This document shows positions 20,101 through 31,500 of a DNA stretch of 64,000 bases, piece by piece. Made by a program: the position numbers and the translations under genes. The first letter of the stretch is position 1, and each line of letters begins with the position of its first letter. The stretch is from Pocillopora verrucosa. Its lineage: Eukaryota; Cnidaria; Anthozoa; Scleractinia; Pocilloporidae. The notes under the pieces were generated by a model, which saw only the letters and a list, made by a program, of their open reading frames with translations, was not told the DNA's origin and did no database searches. Where the stretch lies: assembly GCF_036669915.1 (NCBI RefSeq), contig NC_089322.1, positions 20,382,535-20,446,534 on the forward strand. Reading direction: 5' to 3'.

Positions 20101-22745
20101 TGAAAAAAAATATATTGGTGTATACCACCCCAAGTGAATAGTGCTTTTATTGCATGCTGATTGGCTGGTTGGGAAGTGAATAGCATTTTTTGGTACACTG
20201 AAAGAAATAAACTCATCTTTTGTTATCTGTGTGGTATATACTAAAACAATTATTTACCTCAGTGTTGGTAAAAGTGGTGGATATTTACCTTGCTGCTTCA
20301 GGGCTCGGTAAATATCCACTGCTATCCACCTCCACTTTGATGAATAATTGTTTACTATGAAGTTGTGAAGCTGACCTTGTTTTGAGACTCCAAGCATTAT
20401 TGATTCTGGTCAAAATTTGTCCTTCAGTATCAAATATATTTTGCAATGTGAGACTGTTTATTCAAATTATATTTTGCGTGGTTTATTCTCACACAGGTTC
20501 ATCACAGTGTCATGGCTTTGATTCTTAATTTGAAACTGTCCTGATTAGAGATACCATTCATTTTGTTATTAGTGGAGATTGTTACTAAATTAATTTAGAA
20601 TTGATTTTTTTTTTCTTGACCTCTTTGTGCAGGGAGGAACAGTTGCAATCCTTTGTGCCATGGAAAGGCCGCACTTCTTCACTGGAGTTGTACTCAGTGC
20701 TCCAGCCATTATGGCCAATCCTGAAACTGCCTCACGTGGAATGGTAAATCAAGGAGGGCATCATATATAAGAGCTTATAGATATGACGTTATTTCATTTC
20801 CAGTTCCAGTCAGCCACTTATTCATTTTTCATACCACATGAATGGTGGCCTAAACGTCAGTCATAGCCTTTCTTCCCCCCCCCCCCCTCCTTCCTTAGGA
20901 GTTTTAATGAGTACTTCTGAACTGTCAGGGAAGCATGACAAAATGTTGGGGAGAGGGGAGGGTAGCCAGTACTGGATCAACATCCCATCCAGGGAGGGAC
21001 TGAAATACTCCTAGTGGCTTCATGCTATAGAAATTGGGATAAGTTCCAACTGAAAAGACTGCTAATGGGATTGAGTACAGATTGTGTAATTAAAGTAACA
21101 TTTTACAACATTCCCATGTAATGAAAGCCTTAAGGTAAACCTTAACTCTAACAACATGATTTCTTGATTTTACAGATATTTTTAGGTAGAATAGTGTCAC
21201 GCATTGTACCTTCATTTCAAGTGATTGGATCTGAAAACTCCTCCCTTCTCAGTCGAGACCCTGAACAGGTATTGATCTTTGTAAACTATTTTAAGGAAGT
21301 ACCTTTAGCCAAAAAAAAAGACAAAAAAACCCTCTTTGAGTAATGCTAAAACACCTTTTTTGGCAGCAATATGATGTTTTTGTTCCTGAAGAGAGAACTG
21401 CAAAAAATTTGGTCCAAGCTGAAATTTTTTGTTGTCTCGAACCGCAGAAATTTGTTTCTGCTTTTAAAATTGCAAAGTATCACCTTTCGTTGAATGGAAC
21501 TTCCGCAGAATTATCATGCAACTCCGTAAGAGTTTGATTTGCTTGTGAATGGATGAAATCTAATTTTATTTTATAACCTACTCAAAATATGACTGCATGG
21601 TTTAAGATTAACACTGCTTGTTTTTCTCTAACATTTTTGTGTTTGGTTTTTTTTCTGTTTTAAGGTTGCCATCTTGACTAATGATCCTTTAGCATGGAAG
21701 GGAGGCTTGAAGGCCAGGTGGGCGATGGCCATACATGATGCCATGGAACACATCAAAGAAAACCTGACCAAGATTGAATGGCCGTTTTTAGTGCTTCACG
21801 GCGATGCTGACCAGCTAACGATGGTTGACGGTTCCGTGATGCTAGAGGAGAAGGCAGCAAGTCAAGATAAAACCATTAAGGTGACTTTTCTTGGCTGCTT
21901 AACTTACATTGTAATATTGTGAAAATCGGCGCAGTTTGCGTCGATTAACTCGAAGCTTCAACATTCCCCCCCCCGGATATTTGAACTTTTTGAAGATTGG
22001 TTTGGTTAAATTTTCCCCAGCCCCCCCCCCCCCCCCCCGCAAAAACTGCGTCCAAATGCCCCACCCAAAATAATAATTGACCGATTCTCTGTGTGCTCAA
22101 CGAATGTTGGAGAAGTTAGCAAAGTCAGTAAGTTTTTGGTGTTGCTAAGGAGTTTTTTCGCTGGTAAACATCATTTTAGGATGTGAAATTTGTCTTTCTG
22201 AGCTATTCACTCATAAAAGCAGAGACTTAAACGAACCCATGTTAGCTATTGCTGTGAATAAAGAAAAATAAAGCTTTTAATTAACGTTTACATCAAAATA
22301 TCAAGAAATTCAGGTAGTAACCTTTGACATTTAGTTAGCAACTTTTTGGATATTTGGCAATTTTATAACGACAGTTTAGCATTCCAGTGGGCAACTTTCC
22401 AGTATTTTTCGAGCACAATCAGAAAAGACCCACCCCTCTCCAACTCACACCCCACTCCCCGCTCCCTCCTCCCACGCTCGCCTTATGAAAGGGACGGTTT
22501 CTCTTGTTATAAGCAAAACCAACTCCAAGACGGGGAAATTTTTCTTCTGCTTTTCTTTCTATTTTTACGTGCAGTTACGAGTCACCTAATGCTATTATTT
22601 GGAGGTTTTTTATCAGTATTGTTCAATTTTTTTCCGGCAGATTTATCCAGGCTTTTACCACAAACTTCTAAACGAGCCCAAAGAAGATGCGACTTTGGTG
22701 ATGAATGATATAATTTCGTGGATAAACCAGAGACTTCCATCTTGA
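17199..22745 (+). CDS. MGLL: Monoglyceride lipase-like alpha/beta hydrolase, with a frameshift in exon 3
   Basis: Serine hydrolase that releases fatty acid from monoacylglycerols, typically at membranes. Seven exons: 17199-17296, 19125-19231, 19834-19972, 20633-20743, 21176-21268, 21665-21880 and 22641-22745. The product would be about 288 residues. Family landmarks: FVSHGVGEHCSRYEE (oxyanion HG), SHDH then VGHGRS, the nucleophile GHSM-GG across the exon 3/4 junction, SAPAIMANPE, the catalytic Asp in VLHGDADQL, and the catalytic His in YPGFYHKL. Exon 3 is 2 nt too long. After VGHGRS the frame shifts at gt 19851-19852 and meets TGA within the exon, while the other frame continues as the expected EGEPVQ. 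The exon 3 donor is GC (atg|gcaagt). All other phases fit. It is either a working gene with a sequence error or a recently broken allele. Confidence 0.85.
18171..18541. mobile_element. Large foldback element with GCCCAAGCTCCAGCTGTGAG ends
   Basis: The outer arms gcccaagctccagctgtgag and ctcacagctggagcttggg are exact mirrors. Further inside, gactgctttttggaatac mirrors gtattcctaaaagcagtc, and ggaagaacccattttag mirrors ctaaaatgggttctttt. It lies in intron 1 of the lipase gene and has no transposase. Confidence 0.85.
20101..20345 (+). repeat. Dispersed GTGAATAG-type repeat, copy 1
   Basis: It shares gctgattggctggtt, ggaagtgaatagca, ggtatatactaaaacaat and the ccacttygatga end with the reverse-oriented copy at 33695-33975. 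It lies in intron 3 of the lipase gene. Confidence 0.7.
22021..22038. repeat. Poly-C tract (18 C)
   Basis: A homopolymer in intron 6 of the lipase gene, preceded by another C-rich run near 21965. It is prone to length error. Confidence 0.9.
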
Positions 22746-23400
22746 AATACTGACTAAATTCTTTCACTCCTCTTGGATATCATTGAAAGAGATTATTTTA
22801 GGTACCTCTGGATCACTTATCAATCAACCGTAGTGGCATACAGACCTCTGTGTTCAAAACAGCTTGAGCTGCAGCAGGTCCAAAGCGAGTCAACAGCAGG
22901 CGGATTTCTTATAAGCTCTGACAAGTTTCTACCTCACAATGGATGAATTTGCTGAGATTTGCATCTCCTTTCTCCAATCGAAACTGTCTTCATTTGTGGC
23001 AGTAACTGAATCTCGAAATGATTCGCTCCGCTATTGCGTATTATTACCACGCCGTAATTTGCATTTGAGCTGAAACCAAGGAGCGGAGCCAACCCATTTA
23101 TAGCGTTCCTTTGTGTTTAAGAGGTTTCCCAGTTTCCATGCCTGCTGTGACGTGTGGGTATTTCAAGAGAAGTGATTAATATGCAACCTCTCTCCATAAA
23201 ATAAATTTAGTATTCGAAAGGTAACGAGAATGCTCTAACCTATCAGGTTGAAGTTTTTATCTTGATCTAACACCAAATTGTCGTTTGGGAGGTCTTGGCT
23301 GATGGAGGGGTAGAATTCTTCGATGTCAAAGCGAATAAAACTGTGGTGTTGTTTGTTCTTAATGGGCTTTAAACCACTCGATCACAGATCAAATCTCTTT
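22746..23400. other. Lipase 3' flank
   Basis: A plausible polyadenylation hexamer occurs in ccataaaataaatttag near 23197-23212, about 450 bp after the stop. A partial family B repeat covers about 23220-23290 (gagaatgctctaacctatc, gatctaacaccaaattgtc). No gene is seen. Confidence 0.5.
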
Positions 23401-23414
23401 TTTTTTCTTATCTC

Positions 23415-23500
23415 ACTATATACATACATACATACATACATGCATACACGCATACATACACGCATACATACACGCATACATACATATATAAATATTTATA
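23415..23500. repeat. (CATA)n / (CGCATACA)n microsatellite
   Basis: catacatacatacatac with interspersed cacgcatacata units. A pure (TA)n run follows at about 23588-23617. Confidence 0.9.
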
Positions 23501-23578
23501 AATAAATATAAATATCTATTCCGCTCTGCTTCAACGTATTGAGCACTGTTCCACGCGAAAATCGACTTGCAGACTCCC

Positions 23579-23613
<35 letters not shown>

Positions 23614-23620
<7 letters not shown>

Positions 23621-23785
23621 GAGAGGAAAAAAGGACGCAACTACATTTCCCGACAAGCCTGTTTCGTGAATCGCTTCACTCTTCAGGGGTTTAATCCAAA
23701 GTTAGAAAACCCCTGAAGAGTGAAGCGATTCACGAAACAGGCTTGTCGGGAAATGTAGTTGCGTCCTTTTTTCCTCTCATAATAT
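23614..23785. mobile_element. Foldback element with two hammerhead-ribozyme motifs (Penelope-like remnant)
   Basis: Arms 23614-23692 and 23707-23785 are identical reverse complements over 79 bp, with a 14-nt loop. Each arm carries CTGAAGA, then a 5-bp stem (GTGAA/TTCAC, loop GCGA), then GAAAC. This is followed by a 3-bp stem III (ACA/TGT) and TC, and CCC/GGG closes stem I. That is the full type I hammerhead core CUGANGA...GAAA...UH. On plus the core starts at 23713 and predicted cleavage is after 23747; the minus arm mirrors it. Outside the arms, a roughly 60-bp segment starting ctctgcttcaacgtattg is repeated directly (about 23523 and 23791). The PLE assignment follows from known hammerheads in Penelope-like elements. 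Confidence 0.75.
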
Positions 23786-24189
23786 TTATTCTGCTCTGCT
23801 TCAACGTATTGAGCACTGTTCCACGCGAGAATCGACCTGCAGACTTCCTATATATATATATATACATAAGTCAAAGAATTAAAGAGGACGCATCTATTCT
23901 CTGTGACTCTGAGTCTCGCGCCTAATCGCTCGTCAGACAGAACTTTTTTTCAGAAGGTTTTTTTTTTTCCGTTATCATTTTTACTTTCAATGTAGCAGGT
24001 TTTTTTTTAGCCTTTGGAAAGGATAGAACAATAAAATAAAACGAAATAAATGTAAAAATGAGAGTGGTATAGTTTTTTTTAATCAGAATGAAAAGTTGGG
24101 AGAAAATGCTACAGACCGAGTTGTGGAAAGTGTTAAACTTACAATATCTCAGTACTGGGCATGAGATCAGTCCTCTAAATTTAAGCAAT

Positions 24190-24815
24190 GAATATGTGTG
24201 ATTTCAAATTGCATGTTATGACTTGGCAATTTAAATTTGTGACTAACTTTGGACTGATCGCATCAGGCAAAAAATAATTGCAAAAGCTGCAGAAATGTCA
24301 ACCTCTTATTGCCTACAGGGTCACTTTTAGCTAAGAATAAACTCGTGAACAGCAGGTTGTTAGTAAGACCATCTCCACTTTATTTCAATGATGCGAGGGA
24401 TTTTATCGTAATAGTTAGGTCAGCGGTAAAAAGGGATTATGCTTAATTAAAGACCTCACGAACATGATTGGGATACACTCGTACTTTGGTTCTAAACTTA
24501 GATGCAAACTCATCCAAATTTCTTCTGCGACCTTTGAGAAATGAAATAGGGCTGTTGTTATTTTTTTAATTCAAACAGTTGCGCAGTTTTGTTATGTTTG
24601 GCTGGCAATAAATTTACTTGACCAGCCTCGCGTGGAATCGTCTTAAGTTATGTTCGATAATTATGTGCATATGTTAAGATATCACGTGTGGCAACATCTC
24701 CATCAAATCATATTAACGAGACATGAGCACGTGAACAGAAGACAGATTAAACTGATATGAGACATGTAACTCTGTAAATCACTTCAGCTATTTCTCTCTT
24801 GTGCCAAGCAACCCT
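24190..24815. other. Intergenic AT-rich stretch
   Basis: No coding exon, tRNA or recognised repeat is visible. Confidence 0.4.
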
Positions 24816-25018
24816 TTTACTCGCAATAAGTCATTTATAATTCTCCTTACTTTCAGCCATACAATTCTTATGATATTTTTTGGAGAATCTGGTATTCGAT
24901 CAACTAATAATCCCCTAATTGATATTTTTATTTATTCTCATCTCTTGTCCGCTTGATGTTGTATTGATATTGTAAGGAGAAATTCTGTCTTGGTCACTCG
25001 CGGGAGTTAAAGAATTAA
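24816..25018 (-). repeat. Family A dispersed repeat
   Basis: Reverse orientation: ataattctccttactttcag, gatcaactaataatcccc, ttgatattgtaaggagaaa, then cactcgcgggagttaaag. It is intergenic, upstream of the EDEM1-like gene. Confidence 0.8.
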
Positions 25019-25517
25019 TAAAGAATGTGGAAGGGCAGGTTTTTCCTTAGATTGTCATGTTCAAGTAAAATCTACATCGCAGACCTGGCCTGCATTCAAT
25101 TTTTAACATTTTCTGTTAAAAACGAATAAAATCAGTCTCCCAAATTTTAACATTTTAACTTTCCACTTGAATCAACCTCGACAATTAAGAATCTTTTGCT
25201 TTAACAATAAAAAATTTTTAAATTCCCCTTTTCTCTGCGTGTACAAATTCCAATCCAGAAATATCTCTTTTTGCGCCTCACGATTACTCCATCCAACATA
25301 TGTTTTCGAGTTATCTAGTCACGCAAAATTTGTCACGCCATCTCTTTAACATTGTGTGACGAAGAAACACGAATCAGTCGGTTCGTATTTCCGCGCGAAC
25401 GAGATCACCAATCGCTACCTTGGGCGTACTGTGTTCCCATTGGTCGAGAGACAATGGACTAAGGTATAAACACTTCGGTAGAACGTTCATTTTACCTGAT
25501 CTTGTCGAAGTGTTACG

Positions 25518-28500
25518 ATGAACGAAGTTTTAGGAAGTTTTTTAGCTTTTACCGTTTTCTGTACAGAACTAAGGATAAGCTTAGGCACACAGAATCGCTG
25601 TAGTAGAGTTTCTAGTGGCAAATATCGGCACTTCTCGGAGAATGAACGAATTAAATTAAGAGAAAAAGCTAAAGAGATGTTTTACTTTGGGTATGACAAT
25701 TACATGAATTTTGCTTTTCCTAAAGACGAACTCGATCCGATTCATTGTACAGGAAGAGGACCGGATCATGACAATCCGTGAGTGTGTCTCGTTAATTGTT
25801 ACTACCACGCCAGTTGTGTTTACTAAGGATGTATGACGTTTACCACCGATCTTACCTGAAATTCAAATTATCCCCTTTAATCAAGTTGTACGAAATCTGT
25901 CTTTAAATGGACCCATGTATATGAACATGGTTTCTTTGTAAGAGGAGTTCCTTACAATGTATTCAACGAAGAAACTCGTTTTATTGAAGGATCGAAGGTC
26001 ACAGATAAGTTGTACTCGCAATTTTGTCTTTGGTACCTCAGAGGTGGTTGATCGATCATTCAGTGGTTTTCGTTACAGCTGTGGCCATATTCATAAACGG
26101 AATACTAAAACCCTGAGACATTTGCACTGAATACAATGAAATTTCATCATATACTACGCATTAGCTTTATTACTGAAGCGCTTTGTGTTATGTTGCTTTG
26201 ATGCTTTGTTATTAATCGGGAAACAAAAGTTATTGTGCCTATTGTGTAATATTTTACGTGAGCAATTCCTTCCTACCAGCAAAATGTTGAATTTCATTAT
26301 AATAATGTTATTTTCTCTCCTTGTTCAGGTCAAATATTAACATCAATGATGTTTTAGGAGATTATTCACTAGGACTGTTGGAATCTCTTGGCACATTAGC
26401 AGTAAGTAATGACAATGAAACTGGATTTGTGCCAGAATGTTGTCACACAAATATGTTCTTACTAAGTTCTACACTTGTAAGTTGTAAAATTAGCAACTAG
26501 GAATGGTAATAGGACTGAGTAGAGTATAATTTTGGGAGTAGTTAGGCAAATGATTTCAAATGGACAAAGTCAGTAGCAGTTCTGAATTGATAGGCATAAA
26601 GTCCGATTACCATTTAATTGTGTCAATAATAAAATGCGAGAACTCAGGAATGAAAAATTTTATGTCAGAGCACATGTGCATCATATTGACATATGTTTGT
26701 TTTTAATGTGGAACTCTTCACCTGCTCACATAACAAGTTTACTTTGTTTTGATAGGCTAGCACTGAATTCATGGTTGAGTTTTATTGGCTGATGGCTGAA
26801 AGGGGTTAATTTTAATTGGCTGCTTAGCCTGTGTAATTACTAGTCTTTGTAGTTGAACAGGTGATATATGACAATTTGGAGTCATTTTTAATTGTAACTT
26901 TTTTTCATAGATAATGGGCAACAGCAGTGAATTCAAGAGAGCTGTACAGCTTGTGATTGATTCTGTAACATTTGAGAAGAATAATACAGTCCAAGTTTTT
27001 GAAGCCACAATAAGGTAATTTCAGGAGTAATGATAAACTAACCCTTTCACTCCCAAGATCTAATTAGTAATTCTCCTTACTATCTGTTATACAATTCTTA
27101 TGATGTTAGTTCAGAGAATTTGGTATTGGATCAACTAATGATCCCATAATTGATATTCTTCTCTATTCTCATCACCTGCCTGCTTGATATTGTATTGATA
27201 TTGTAAGGAGAAATTTTGTCTTGGTCACTTGTGGGAGTGAAAGGGTTAGGAAAGTCTGAGTATCTTTAATAACCCTTTCACTCCCAATATCTAAATGTTA
27301 AATTCTGAACATTGTATGCATTTCTACCATGCATTTGTTATGATTTAGGAACAAGACAAAAAAGTGTCTTTCTTGATTATCACTTCAATATACTTAATCT
27401 ACATCTTGTATCAAGTAAAGCAATTTTAGCTGCAATCTTAGCTGCAGTCCTAGAAATTTCAGAAAAGGAGCCTGAAAAAAAATTAGGCCTCAAACCCTTG
27501 CCTTCCAAGACACTTAACCTTTTGACTCCCATGAGTGACCAAGACAGAATTTCTCCTTACAACATCAATACAATATCAACGAGATAAATGACAAGAATAA
27601 AGAAAAATATCAATTTGGGGATAATTAGTTGATCCAATACTACATTCTCTGAACTAACATTATAAGAATTTTATGGTTAACAGTAAGGAGAATAACAAAT
27701 TTGATCAGGGAGTTAAAGGGTTAACTACCAACTGAGCTACAAAGCCACTTGCAGAGAGCGTGGCACATTTTTAGAAGGTTCTTCTTTCTGTGGAGGAATA
27801 TGGTCACATTAGTTTTCAATGTAAAAATTTGGACTTGCGGATGACAAACATGTAAAGCAGTGCTCCTCTGGGTGAGCTGAAATATCTATATCTCAGTGGT
27901 ACTTCTTGTAAAGGGATCAGTATTTTGTATGTCTTTGGTTTATTTTTTATATTTTTTTTCTATAGAGTTCTTGGATCATTGCTGTCTGCACACCTGATTA
28001 TAAAAGATCCTCTTCAACCTTTTGGTGATATGGTGCCATTAGACTATGATAATGAATTATTACTTCTAGCTCATGACGTAGCAAATAGGCTGATGGCTGC
28101 ATTTGAAACAGCCACAAAAATTCCATATCCTAGGGTAAGTAGATGTGATTACCACTGAAACCTTATTACACCCTAACATCAGTATGCATATTCTCCATAC
28201 TGTTCTCTATACATTTCCCAAGGTGCTGATAAGGAGAATTTGTTTAACAAGTCAGAGCTTCTCTAGTTGGTGATAATTTTCTTTATTTGCGCAACCTTAA
28301 TGCGCTATTCAGGTTTTTTTTTCCGGGAGGAGAAATTAGATGCTAGTCACTCTTGGGGTCAAATACTTGTTAACTTGAATTTAGGGAACGTTTGATACAA
28401 TTCATTCTGTTTGCTCTGATTAGCTGTTGTCAGTAATAAACTCACTTTTGGTTTAATTAATATATAATACTTAATCAAAAACTACTCAGATAAAAGCTCA

Positions 28501-31500
28501 TTAGAATACATTGAAGGCTTTAACCCTTTAACTCCCAGAAGTGATTGAAATGTTACTATATGGCAAGGAGGTTTAATGGCTAGATTTTTATCGATACGAT
28601 ATCCTTTATTTTTGTTACGGCACGCGTGATAATTATAGTAATAATAATGATAATGATAATGTAGATACTTTTAATTAATTTAAATTTATTTTAATTAGTT
28701 TACATTTATAGCTAATGTATTTTATTTAATTTACTATTATGTTATTATATTGTAAATTGCTGGTATAATAAGACGTGTAATTAGGTTTTTGAATTTTAAA
28801 TTTTAAATTTCTTGGATTGTAAAAATGTGTAATTCAGCCCTCGGGCTGCAAATGCATTTGAGATTAAACTATCTATCTCTATCTAAATTTATATAAATAT
28901 ATAAAATCCATACATTATTCAGCAAACAGGTAATGAGAATTCTCAAATTTATCAGATTGAAGTTGTTATCTTGATCAAACACCAAATTCTTGTAACTAAC
29001 TTACAAGGAAATAAATAGTAGCCAGATAGGAGAATTGACAATTAGATCTTTGAACATAAATGGTTAAAAGAGAAGTTGGCTCCATTACATTTGTTATAAA
29101 CCCAAAGGTGAGAGTGCCCTGATATAACATTGGTTATGTTTCCTTTTTTTTTGTACAGGTAAATTTAGTTGATGGTCTGCCGTCAATTTTATATAATGAA
29201 ACTTGTACAGCAGGAGCTGGTACTATTATATTAGAGTTTGGAATTCTCAGCAGACTACTGGGTGATCCAGTTTTTGAAAATTTTGCACGCAAAGCAGTGG
29301 AGGCTCTCTGGAAGCGCAGGTCATTAGAGACTGGGCTGCTTGGTGAGTTTACCCTTTACACCCTAACATCAGTATGCATATTCTCCATACTGTTCCCCAT
29401 ATGTTTCCTTAGGTGCTGACAAGGAGAATTTGTTGAAAAATCAAGAGCTTCCTTAGTTGGTGATCATTTCCTTTATTCTTGTGACACTAATGTGTGTTTC
29501 TGGGGTGATATTGTAAGGAGAAATTAGATGCTGGTCACTTAGGGGTCAAAGGGATAATTCATGTTATTAACCATTTAACTCCCAAGATATGATTGTAAAT
29601 TCTCCTCTTCAGCTGCTGCACATTTACTTGTGAATAAGCAATGAGAATTTGGTGTTAGATCAAGACTACCAACTTCTATCAGATAAGTTGGAGTGTTCTC
29701 ATTACCTGTTTGCTGGATAATGTCCAGATATTATAAGGAGAAGTTATTTGTGAATCAATTCTGGGAGTTAATAGAGGGCTTATTAACCTCTTCACTCCTA
29801 GGAGTGATCAAAAATGAATTGAACAGTTTGTAAACAATTTTAATCCACTCAACTTCGGCTCATGGTTTATAAACTTTTCGTGTGTTCTCTGAACATCCTG
29901 TGTGGATTATAATGCCAGTAAACTGATGAAAAGAGCATCTTATTGCTAAAATATGATAGGTGAGGTTTCAAACTTCTTTTTCATGTGTGATTGCTTTATA
30001 GGAAATGCTATTAATGTGGTGACTGGAGAATGGACAGGAAAAATGAGTGGATTAGGTGCTGGCTTAGATTCTTTTTATGAATATCTTTTAAAGGTAAGAA
30101 CCCAACTCAAAATGATGATTTTCTCAGCAAATTAGATTGGAACTGGCTATCAGCTAGTGGGGGTTTAGGTATGCATGCTCTAAGGATATTTGTCCTGTGA
30201 ATATGTCAAAAGGTAAGAAGCTTCCAGTCATGTGAAAAATTGATTGCACAAAAATTAATTTGTTTCCTTGTTTATAGACACCTAATACTTATTTTGAGCA
30301 TCCTGAAACTTGACCTGAACATTTTATAACTCAACTCAAACCCCCATCTTCGATGTTTTGAGAATTGGGGATCACAAATCGAGTTTCAAGGATTGAAGTT
30401 GTAAGGGACTCTCAACTTACTTTTTGGCAGTATTGTCTACAGGGAAAAAACTTTGGTTTATCTGCAAGGAAAAAGGGGAAAGACATGTGAATTTATGAAT
30501 GCATAGTAGGGAACTGTGTACTGAAAAGATGGGGTCTTTGAAACAGAAATATGACCCTTGAATAACATTTATCAATTAACATCCTGATATTGAACTGAAT
30601 AGGCAGCATGTATTTATGTTAAAATATTAGCCCTTAACTTGGAATCCCATTTATTTTGCCTTTAATGAGTGTGGATAAACTTCACTTGTATTACTAGGTT
30701 TGTGGAAACAGCAACAGAGTGTGACCAATTTAGGGAGTGAGGGGGGGGGTCAGCCAATGAAAAAATGGTCACCACACAGTAGAGGGTCAGGAAAGTTTTA
30801 AGCATGGGCTTCCTCCATTAGCACTATCCCTCCCCCTCTGAATAATGAATGATCGTTGCTCAGTTAAATGTCCATACCTCTAACAGAAGAACTCTTCTGA
30901 GTTTGAGTTTGAGTTTGAGTTTGAGCTTGAGCTTCACCCTCCCACTAGACAATTCCAGTTTACCTTCATTTTCGAAATATTTTAGCTCTGGATGGAAGAG
31001 TATAATTTTTTTTCTTAATTAACAAAGTGTATTTTCTGTTTACTGCACGAGCAAGCCAGATTCCAAGGAATTTTGAAACTTTTTATGTCTCCTAATGGAC
31101 ACCCATCTTAATTTTTTTTTATTTTAGTGTGTTTTCAGAACCCTTGCTGCCTTGATTTTGGTCCATGTATAGAACTTATATCTAAATTTTATTCCTGAAT
31201 CATTTTTTTACAGGGTTATATTATGTTTGGCGAGACAGAGGATCTAAAAAGATTCAATGATATCTACAAAGCCATAAACAGATATCTTCGAAAAGGGTAA
31301 GGTAGTTTCTATGAAACAGAGAAAATCTCCTACAGCAGAAGGGAAAAGCTAACTTATACATAAAGCTGCATGCTGAAATTGAGGGTCTATAGTAAGGTTT
31401 TTTTTCAAGATCCGGAACTCGGTTCTTTCAAAATCTGGGATGCGTGTTGCTAACATTTATAGGGTTAAGGTGAGCGAGATTCAAGATTTTGAGTAAAAAC

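Noticed and set aside
23415-23500. CRISPR-like or telomeric array
   Set aside because: It is a plain CATA microsatellite without spacers or TTAGGG units.
25370-25517. ER-stress element upstream of the EDEM1-like gene
   Set aside because: A CCAAT and an ATTGG are present, but neither has CCACG at the required spacing, so a UPR site is not supported.
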